A stretch of 64,000 bases of DNA, from contig CAJNDS010000347.1 of NCBI GenBank assembly GCA_905221605.1, forward strand, positions 904,001 to 968,000, read 5' to 3'. The stretch is from Symbiodinium natans (lineage: Eukaryota; Sar; Dinophyceae; Suessiales; Symbiodiniaceae). Below are positions 56,901 to 64,000 of this stretch, one piece after another (position 1 is the stretch's first letter; each line of letters starts with the position of its first letter). A model generated the notes under the pieces. It did not search any database and was not told the origin of the DNA. It was given only the letters and a program-made list of their open reading frames with translations. Made by a program: the position numbers and the translations under genes.

Positions 56901-57847
56901 TAGGGCTCCTACCCAAAAACTGGCATCTTGCCCTACCCCAAAAATGGCTGTAGAAGGTTCTAGGGCTGATAGGGGTACACCGCCCATTCTTGAGTGCTAC
57001 TTGGTACCCAGTAGCAGAAAGCCTCGAGCCGAGAGCAGCACAACTGCCAACGGCAGGGCTTAGGGAAGAGGGTTTAGGGAAGAGGGTTTAGGGTTTAGGG
57101 TTTAGGGTTTAGGGTTTAGGGTTTAGGGTTTAGGGTTTAGGGTTTAGGGTGCACTTCAAAGGCTTGACAGTGGCCATGATCGACTTCGAGGCTTACTTGA
57201 AGGCTCATGGGCACTTAAAAGTAGGGTTCTAAAGGCCCTGCATAAGTTTATATCTATGGTCTGTAGTGATCCCGCTTTGAACCTTCAAGTAGCCCTAAAC
57301 CCTAAACCTTAAACCCCCAACCCATAAACATGAAACCTTAAACCTTCAAGGTTAGGCCAACGCCCCACCCACAACCCGATCTGTGCTGCCCGGCAGCGGA
57401 TCCGACGTGCCCGTGCCAGGGAGCCAGTCTGCCCGCCCTGAAGTTTGCAGTTTGGACAGATACCATGTGTATATATATATATATACAAATTAATGTTGCA
57501 CCCTGTTTAGTATTGGCCTCCTCTTTAAAGACAAACTGGCCGAATTATTCAGGACATGCTGACTGTTTGGGAGTCCCTCTTTAAAGACAAATCGTCCGGG
57601 CGCCGTAAGAAAATTCCACGCGGCGCGCCTTTAAAAAAGATAACCGGGCATCGCTGCCCCTTTTGAACCTATCTAAACTCCTCCCTATTGAAATCATATG
57701 AGCCCCCGGGGCCGTGTAATCAAGATCCCATCCACGCCTCAACTGTTCAGGGGGGGGGGCCCCCCCACACTAAACAGGGTGAAACATTATATACACATAT
57801 ATATATATATATTGATATAATTAAGCCAGAAACAAACAAAGAACGTG

Positions 57848-57939
<92 letters not shown>

Positions 57940-60900
57940 TGTGTGTGTCTGTATGTCTGTATGTCTGTATGTCTGTGTGTCTGTATGTCTGTATGTCTGT
58001 ATGTCTGTGTGTCTGTATGTCTGTATGTCTGTATGTCTGTATGTCTGTAGGGATGTCTGTATGTATGTCTATACGTCTGTACTTCTGTATGTCTGTATGT
58101 CTGTATGTATGTACGTACGTATGTATGTATGTATACACACATATATACATATATTCATTTATATGTGATTCATGTTCTGTGTCAATATGTACTACGGTTT
58201 TAAGGTTCAAGCTTTGGGGTTTCGGGCATCTTTGCCGCTTAGCGTGCAGTGATTAGGGGCGTACCGTTGTTGAGGGCTGTAGCTGTTTCGATCCGGTGAA
58301 ACACGCACCAGCCGTGGCAACGTGGTGGCTTCTGTGTTCAAGTTGCGTATATGGTGCTGCTGAGTTGTGACGAGCATGGTGAGGTATTGGGCTTCCTGGG
58401 CAGACCAGACTTGCAGAACCGCTCTGAGGCAGGCGGCGGATGAGGGCTGCAACGCTCGAGCTTTTCGGGCGTAGGGTTTCGAAAGACCCCAACTAACACT
58501 TACCCAAAAAAACATAGATCCGAAGCCACCGGAGCCTCAGCCCAAACTACACAACGAAGGCTGAGGATATCATGACGTACCTCGAACCCCCTCCACCCCT
58601 AAACCCTAACCCCTAAAACCGTAAACCCGAAAACCGTAAACCCCTAAACCTCAAGAAGCCACGCGGCTGAGACTAGCCGCGCTCCTTAGCCGCACGGACA
58701 AAGTTCTCGCAGGCTTGTAGGCTTTGCTTTATCAGAGGTTGCTGGCCTGAGGGGCTCCACTTGTTTCTTCAAAGGCGGATTTAGGATTTCCAGCTGGACA
58801 AAAAGCCCAAGCTCAGGGTTTATCTAGGGGTTTGGGGGATTTTGTTGGGCTTGGCGTTTGGGGGTTCGGAGGTTTGGGCATGTAGTGGCATCAGTAAGGC
58901 TGCTTGTTTCCAGATCCACTACGTGCCCTCAGCCTTATAGAGCCTACAACCCCCCTGAGCCTTCAGGTAGAATAGCGACTATGGCTGCATGATAACCAAA
59001 GTTATAGTGCGGACAAGGGTCCCTAAGCATCCCGAAGCCCGATCCAACCAACAAAGCCCGGAATCTCCGAAAGCCTTTGGGGCTTGGGTTTAGGGTTAGG
59101 GTTCAGGGTACATGGTTCAGGGTTCAGGGTCCCTCCCCCCCCCCCCCAACTCCCCCCCCCACCCAAACCCAACCCCAACACCACCCCACCTCCCATAAAA
59201 CAAAAAAACCCTAAGCCCTAAGCCCTCAGCCCTCAGCCCTAACCCCCCTAACCCACCAACAAGTAAAAATAGAAACAAAATAAATAAAACCGGGCAAGGT
59301 GCTGGATGCCCACGCGAAGGAGCTGCGGGCCCTCCGTCCGAGGCGGCCTCACTGTGAGCTCCACTGTGTCTTCGAGATTTTCGGGTTTCGGGTTTCGGTC
59401 TTTCCCTGCTGTGCTATATAGTATACACTTGTAACTTATAACTTATAACTTATCACTTATAACTTACAACCCTAAAACAATATGTATATATATATATATA
59501 TATATATAGAATCATGGGACCTCTTCGGTACCCTTGACTAGAAGGTGTAACCTGTGCCCTGTACCACAGCAAACTGTGGGAACCTTTTTCGCATCCTAAA
59601 CTATACGGTGCCTGCAATACTTGTCAAAGGGACTTTGCCTTGTACCCCTAAGGTGGAACCTTGGATTTGGGGGGCCATTCTTGGAGTTTTTTCCAGGGAA
59701 GCCTTAAGGGGCACAACCTTAGGGGTGCGAGGCTGTAATCCCTTGATGCTAACCTCAAAAGGGCCCCTCACTAACCCTAGCCCTACACCCTAAACCCTAA
59801 ACCCTAAACCCCAAACCCTGAACCCTAAACCCTAAACCCTCTAAACCTTTAAGATCAAGTCCCATCGGAATACGAGCGGAGCGGCGGATTTGGGTCGTGG
59901 CGGCTGTCGTAGATGGCCACACTGACGGTCAGGTATGCCTCCACGGAGTCCTTGGTTGAGGGTTTTTAGGGTTTAGGGTTTAGGGTTTAGGGTTAAGGGT
60001 TAAGGGTTAGTTCAGGGGGTTTGGGGGGGTTTAGGGTTCAGGGTGTGGGATCTAGGGCTACTCTCCCCCTGCGCCCTCCCAAGAAAGCACAGCAAGAGTC
60101 AGGAGGGTCTAGAGCTTGGGATCATACATAGATCTGGGAGGGCCAAAGAGGGGCTCAGGGCCCCAAACGCTCCAACTCCTGGGCCCTGAAGCCCCTAAAG
60201 TTAGGGGTTCCCCTACTACCCCCTCTATACTATCCCCCCCTAGGTTCGCCCACAAGTAAGCCTATTTAGGGCTAATTAAGCCTAATTAAGGTTATTTAAG
60301 GAGGGAACCTAGGGGGGGGGGGGTAGTACAGAGGGGGGTAGTAGGGGAACCCATGATAAAGCCTCTAAACCGCCTAAACCTTCTAACCCACCTAAACCCT
60401 AAACCCTCAACCCTACAGCCTAAACCCCAAACCCCAACCCCCATAAAACATCAGGCAGGGTGCAGAGCCGTCGTAGCTGGTCTTGTGCAGCCGGAGCTCT
60501 CCAGTGAACCCATACGGTGCTACCTAAGATACGGCTTTCTGGTTGAGGGATCTGGGGTTTAGGGTTTAGGGTTTAAGGTGTAAGGAACGGGTTTCTGGTT
60601 GGGGGCTTAGGATCTGGGGTTTACAGGTTTCTGAGTCTCAGGTTAAGTGCTTTCTTTCCTCTTTTTTTTTTTTTTTGGGGGGGGGGGGGGGGGGGTTGAA
60701 CCCTACACCCAAGTAACTTAAGTATATTGGCAACTTTGGGCCTCACGCTGAGTCTTGAGGTAGGGTCTCCCAAGTGGCCAAATCCCCCGAAACCCGAGGA
60801 TTAACTCTACACCATTAGCTCTGGAGCCCTTGAATCCTGAAAAGCTGGAAATCCGGAACCCAATCTCCCTCCCCCTCCCGCCCCCAATCAGACCCGACGC

Positions 60901-63900
60901 CCCTTCAACCCCTATGCACACCCTAAGAAGGCAAGCCCTATGGACCCTGTAAACCCCGCAAGCCCTACACAAACCCTGCAAAGCCTATAAACTCCACACA
61001 AACTCCACTACTTGGAGGTTCATAGGTAGTTCTAAGTGGGGTTGCAAGTAGGTCAACTATAGTCATAATTGGCTAAAGCCTTACTTAGGTCACTGGCTAC
61101 CCATGAACCTTCAAGTAGACCCTAGACCCTAAACCCTAAACCCTAAACCCTAAACCCTAAACCCTAAACCCTAAACCCTAAACAGTACACCTTCGACTTG
61201 GCTGCCCAGGAAAGTCTTGCCGTCCGAGTCGCAGCACAGCTGGGCAGCTCCACCTGGGGCTTGGCATCAGCTTCCGGGTCCAAGGGTTAAAGGTCCAGGA
61301 GCCATTTAGGGTTTAGGGTTTAGGGTTTAGGGTTGAAGGTTCAGGGTTTCGGGATTAGGGTGTAGAGTTAAAGGTTTCGGGTTCAAGGGTTAAAGGTTTG
61401 GGGGCTCATGTGCACGGTCCATATTTTTAAGGTGGGTAGCCCTAAGCCCTAAACCCTAAACCCCAAACCCTAAACCCCAAACAGTGCAGGTAGGGTTGAG
61501 GGCGTGGGAGCCAGGCATCCCAAAACCTTGCTGGCATTGCTTAGCACCGAACGAATCCTGGGAGTCTACAGACGAACCCTGTACCCCGACAATGCGGTGC
61601 TTGTACCCAGTCACCAAGGCACGCTGCTTGTTTTAAGCGTAAACCTAGTTGCTGAGTACTCTGGCACAAAAAAAGGCTAACCTTTCAATTGTGGTGCAAG
61701 TAAGATTGTATATACCGCAAAAGGTTAAAGGTTATCAACTCAGCTACTAAGTATCCAAGGTAGGGTCTAGGGCTCGAGTCTACAAAATAGAGGATGGCAA
61801 GCTTACCGCCTCGGTCTCGGGCATAACATGGGGTGCCATGGGCAGTAAGCCCAAGATTCTGGGAGGTCTGACATGTGAGTAGACTCTGAACCCTTAACCT
61901 CAAACCCTAAACCTTGAACCACAATACCTTAGCACGACACCCCAAATCCCCAATCCCAGAGAGTGCCCCCTAAAACCCCAAACCTTGCCGCAACCCTACA
62001 AAAAAGGGCCCTTTCAATTGGACTGGGGACTTAAGGGGTAGTTTGGGTTGAATATTCAAAGGGGGCGATCGCGGGATACTGTCGGCAATGATTTCGGCTC
62101 CTGTGCTAGTCAGCTAGTCCATGGAGTCCATGGGCAATACATGGGTAACAAGGGATGAGGACACAGCTGCCCTACTTGCAAACCCATCCATGAACCTTGA
62201 AGCACACCCTCTTTCCCCTACAAGCCCTCAACCCCCAATAACCTCGGCCCTCAACCTAACTTGAAGGTTCATGGGTAGCAAAGTACCCAAATTAAGGCTA
62301 TCACCAGTTGGAATTACTCATAACTACCCATGAGCCTCCAAGTAGCCCCCAACCCTAAACCCCAAGCGCGAAAAAAGTGTTAGGGAAAGATAGGCCTGCC
62401 CCAGGAAGTCATCGTCCTTGCCAGTGTCCTCATCGAACCTCAGCAGCGTGAAACCGTAACACCCTAAACCCTAAACCCTAAACCCTAAACTCTGGACTAG
62501 CAAACCAGAACCGCCGTGTACGTGATGACGTGGACAGGGCATCGATGGTGGAACTTGGTGCCTCCAGAACCTGAGGCTTTTCTCACAGAAACCAGCGTGG
62601 GGGCTTAGGAAAATCAGGGGCCCCTAATAGGGACCCCTAAATAGTATGATTCCCTTCTAAAAAGGACCCCCCAAAAAAGCGTACCCCTAGTATCGTAAAC
62701 CCCCACGTGCATCCCAGATTCACTGTGAACAGAAGCACGTCGCCTTCGAAAAAGTCATCGATGCTGCAAGACTCCTGCATTGCAGTTACGTCTGGGGTTT
62801 GCAAGGCTTGTGGCTTGACATTCGCAAACCCTAAACCCTAAACCCTAAACCCTAAACCCTAAACCCTAAACCCCAAACCCCAAACCCTAAACTCTAATTT
62901 TGTCAAATTCGCTAGGCTCCCTGAAGAGCAAGGCTTCACCTTGGTTCTTGGCGGTTCGCAAAGATCTGGCGAACTTTTCTTTGCAGCTTCAAATATGATC
63001 ATTCTTCGGGACAACGACCCGAACATCCCTGCTTGACACTAGACCCTAAACCCGAAACACCGCGGGATTGCAGGTGACACCCGAGAACCGAGGCTCCTTC
63101 CAAACCGGGTCCGTGCAGTTGTCCACAGTCTTGGTGCGGAATTCTGTGCGCCCGGCTCCTTTGACCTGATACTTAGCCCCTTTAGGGTCTTGGGTCCAGA
63201 AGGGCCAACCCTTTGCACTCTTGCCTGACATCAAAATCTGCCAGCGCAGACCCCCGAAACAGTGAGAACTGTGAGACATGGTCAGCCCTGCAGTCTAAAA
63301 GCGATGACATTCTTCGCATGTCGCGAGGCGTTCGCATGTCGCGAAGCCAGAAGCCAAAAATGTGACAACAGCTTGGAAGACAGCAAGCGGGGGTATGCCC
63401 AGATCTGGGCGAGAGCGCGGCTTGTGTCCAAAATTTCGAGCAGGCATCAAGAAAAAACGCGTGGTCCGCGGCCGGGCGCGCCGTCAGCCCCTCTTACTGT
63501 GGGACGTTGTGAAACCCTAAGATGGCCCTTAAGACCCTCTGAGAAATATTCCTAAATATGATCCACTTAAACCCAAGCCCAACAAGGGAAAAATGTTAAA
63601 TATCCCAAGGGCCTACCTAGAACCCCATATTGACACACTGGAAAGAAGACTCAGCCTGGCCCAGCAAGGTTTCGGTTCTCTCGAGTTGAGGGTAGTGAAG
63701 TGAAGTAAGTAGGGACCTAGGCTAACCTCACTGCTCCCTTAACTTGGCTGGCTCTGCATCTTTTGGGAACAAACACCCTAAACCCTAGAATTTTTAGGAT
63801 TCTAAACTGTATCTTGCGGAAGTCGCATCCCCTTACCTGGTTTGCCAGCCGCGGCACCTGGCAGATGCAGTAGGGATCGGACGTCCCGCCCATAGGCATC

Positions 63901-64000
63901 CAGTCCGCGTTCCGGAGCCCTCGCGAAGAAGTTATCTCCACCTCAAGGCACTAAACCCTAAACCCTAAAACCCTAAAACCCTAAAACCCTAAAACCCTAA
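54000..64000 (-). CDS. C2-domain protein with at least two C2 domains (5' end beyond window)
   Basis: First C2: exons 63941-63837 (SRGLRNADWMPMGGTSDPYC), 63165-63097 (FRTKTVDNCTDPVWK), 62774-62722 (DDFFEGDVLLFTV), 62438 to about 62415 (FDEDTGKDDDFLGQ), one near 61255-61190 of uncertain frame, and about 60515-60455 (FTGELRLHKTSYDGS). Linker: 59945-59865 (LTVSVAIYDSRHDPNPPL). Second C2: 59365-59290 (EGPQLLRVGIQHLAR), about 58710-58675 (ACENFVR), 57425-57365 (ADWLPGTGTSDPL), 56865-56775 (YVTCQLQTGDGKNVSGDKVS), 55985-55895 (NSVQPAWDFAGSLLVPKGAA), 54470-54400 (DDFLGRAAVKYDQL), and 54105-54000 ending PRCPEN and TAA. The Asp-rich Ca2+ loops are present in domain 1 (TSDPY; DEDTGKDDD) and at least partly in domain 2 (GTSDP; DDFLG). 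C2 domains bind membranes, usually with calcium. GA donors restore the frame at two early introns. Dinoflagellates have many such multi-C2 proteins. Confidence 0.7.
54207..54264. repeat. C homopolymer tract
   Basis: Fifty-odd C with two A-containing breaks, in the last intron of the C2 gene. Confidence 0.95.
54901..55005. mobile_element. TIR element family 'M7', copy 2
   Basis: The left end TGGGTGGCTGTCAAAACTAT then GATCCCTTTT is mirrored by AAAAGGGGCCATAATTTTTA then ACAACCACCCCA, so the TIR is about 30 bp imperfect over 105 bp. The middle (TATTAGCTGCCGTCTTATAT) matches copy 1 at 49895. Confidence 0.65.
55155..55243. repeat. (CCCTAAG)n variant array
   Basis: Eleven CCCTAAG units, a homogenised variant of CCCTAAA. 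Confidence 0.9.
56045..56085. mobile_element. MITE family 'M2', end fragment
   Basis: TTGGGATGTTCCCCTCTGAT then ACTAACAGCCCTTAATAGGG matches the left TIR of 5012-5139. Confidence 0.5.
56650..56775. repeat. (CCCTGAAA)n variant array
   Basis: About fourteen CCCTGAAA octamers directly downstream (transcript sense) of the exon YVTCQLQTGDGKNVSG. The donor lies at the array edge. Confidence 0.9.
57080..57150. repeat. TTTAGGG telomere-like tract
   Basis: Ten TTTAGGG units in a C2-gene intron. Confidence 0.9.
57193..57293. mobile_element. MITE family 'M1', copy
   Basis: TTACTTGAAGGCTCATGGGC then ACTTAAAAGTAGGG at the left is mirrored by CTTTGAACCTTCAAGTAG at the right. 101 bp. Confidence 0.65.
57785..58165. 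repeat. (TA)n, (GT)n and (TGTATGTC)n microsatellite block
   Basis: TATATA, then GTGTGT (about 45 bp), then about 25 TGTATGTC/TGTGTGTC units. Frames with YVCLYVCM repeats are artefacts. Intronic in the C2 gene. Confidence 0.95.
59476..59510. repeat. (TA)n
   Basis: Short TATATA run in a C2-gene intron. Confidence 0.9.
60205..60352. mobile_element. TIR element 'M6'
   Basis: GGGTTCCCCTACTACCCCCT then CTATAC at the left is mirrored by GTACAGAGGGGGGTAGTAGG then GGAACCC at the right. The TIR is about 25 bp and the element 148 bp. The centre holds (TTAAGCCTAA) palindrome-like repeats. Single clear copy. Confidence 0.65.
61008..61118. mobile_element. MITE family 'M1', best copy
   Basis: CTACTTGGAGGTTCATAGGT at the left is mirrored by ACCCATGAACCTTCAAGTAG at the right, about 20-bp TIRs over 111 bp. 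The inner AAGTNGGGTTGCAAGTAGG and TATAGTCATAATTGG are shared with 13547-13636. Family members: 1592-1722, 13547-13636, 57193-57293, 62258-62345; fragments at 12507, 46022, 53792. Confidence 0.75.
62258..62345. mobile_element. MITE family 'M1', short copy with intact TIRs
   Basis: AACTTGAAGGTTCATGGGTA at the left and TAACTACCCATGAGCCTCCA then AGTAG at the right. 88 bp, so its centre is shorter than in the 111-bp copy. Confidence 0.7.
62822..62893. repeat. CCCTAAA telomere-like tract
   Basis: Ten CCCTAAA/CCCCAAA units in a C2-gene intron, near the acceptor side of exon 62774-62722. Confidence 0.9.
63517..63620. mobile_element. introner-family element, second copy
   Basis: CTAAGATGGCCCTTAAGACC then CTCTGAGA at the left and CCCAAGGGCCTACCTAG at the right. 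It aligns over its full length with the intron-8 element at 3257-3351 (same order of CTTAAACCCAA, AAGGGAAAA, TTAA). Flanked by AACC on both sides. It lies inside a larger C2-gene intron rather than forming a whole intron. Confidence 0.7.
63957..64000. repeat. CCCTAAA/CCCTAAAA tract at the window edge
   Basis: Six units run off the right edge, 15 bases upstream (transcript sense) of exon 63941-63837. Because coding exons continue, this is not evidence of a chromosome end. Confidence 0.85.

Noticed and set aside
56930-56965. Possible spliced-leader relic (CCAAAAATGGCTGTAGAAGG)
   Set aside because: Only about 10 bases match the reverse of the dinoflagellate leader core, with an insertion; not convincing.
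57688-58256. Open frames rich in VC, YVCLYVC and HTHT
   Set aside because: Pure products of GT and TGTATGTC microsatellites.
870-60000. CRISPR arrays
   Set aside because: Direct repeats in the window are satellites, exon duplications or telomere-like units without unique equal-length spacers. The TAACG array has conserved, not variable, spacers.
63957-64000. Chromosome end
   Set aside because: CCCTAAA units here are like dozens of interstitial tracts, and the adjacent C2 gene must continue beyond the edge.

Overview
The window looks like dinoflagellate nuclear DNA, probably Suessiales/Symbiodiniaceae-like; the genus cannot be fixed by eye. The reasons are: every gene I could build lies on the minus strand; exons are 50-150 bp and separated by introns of about 100-1600 bp; most introns must start with GC or GA rather than GT for the frame to close, and most acceptors are AG|G; gene spacing can be tens of bases, as in trans-spliced polycistronic arrays; several protein families are ones I associate with dinoflagellates; and introns are packed with TTTAGGG/CCCTAAA telomere-like tracts in both orientations.

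Layout, left to right (transcription runs right to left). 1-2347: 5' part of a small charged coiled protein. 2404-6900: a fully reconstructed 11-exon gene for a 409-residue catalase-fold protein; its stop lies only 56 bases before the next ATG. 7338-7912: a short secretory or plastid-targeted protein. 8296-20025: a tetratricopeptide-repeat (TPR) gene with at least 12 tiny exons. 20026-22040: no convincing gene. 22040-43248: an island poorer in telomere-like tracts. It holds long multi-copy-type dinoflagellate genes: a YGDD/RGDW family gene, a 6.7 kb gene with a 20-residue tandem repeat and a Lys-Ala tail, an ORF of the 'EHPRSS' family, a Lys/Ala-rich hypothetical, and a gene whose middle is about 13 near-copies of one acidic exon. 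It also holds a 490 bp C-tract, a long TA tract, a CA/CCCACA tract, and a striking phased array of 18 TAACG motifs at 32331-32614. 43300-45800: simple repeats. 45840-52975: a second TPR/coiled-coil gene. 54000-64000: a C2-domain gene running off the right edge.

The unusual biology is mainly in the non-coding part. One 101-bp intron of the catalase-like gene is entirely a small terminal-inverted-repeat element flanked by a 7-bp direct repeat, with a second copy at 63517-63620, so it is a strong candidate for an intron made by transposon insertion (an introner). At least six other small inverted-repeat families occur in introns and spacers. Three introns carry 'ghost' copies of their own exon-intron junctions. 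The TAACG array near 32.2 kb has six triplets of 10-bp-spaced sites at a 51-54 bp period, just upstream of a gene start, and I know of no described counterpart.

All gene models were assembled by eye from frame continuity. Exon boundaries are computed for the catalase-like, left-edge, TPR-1 and the first C2 exons, and are approximate elsewhere.
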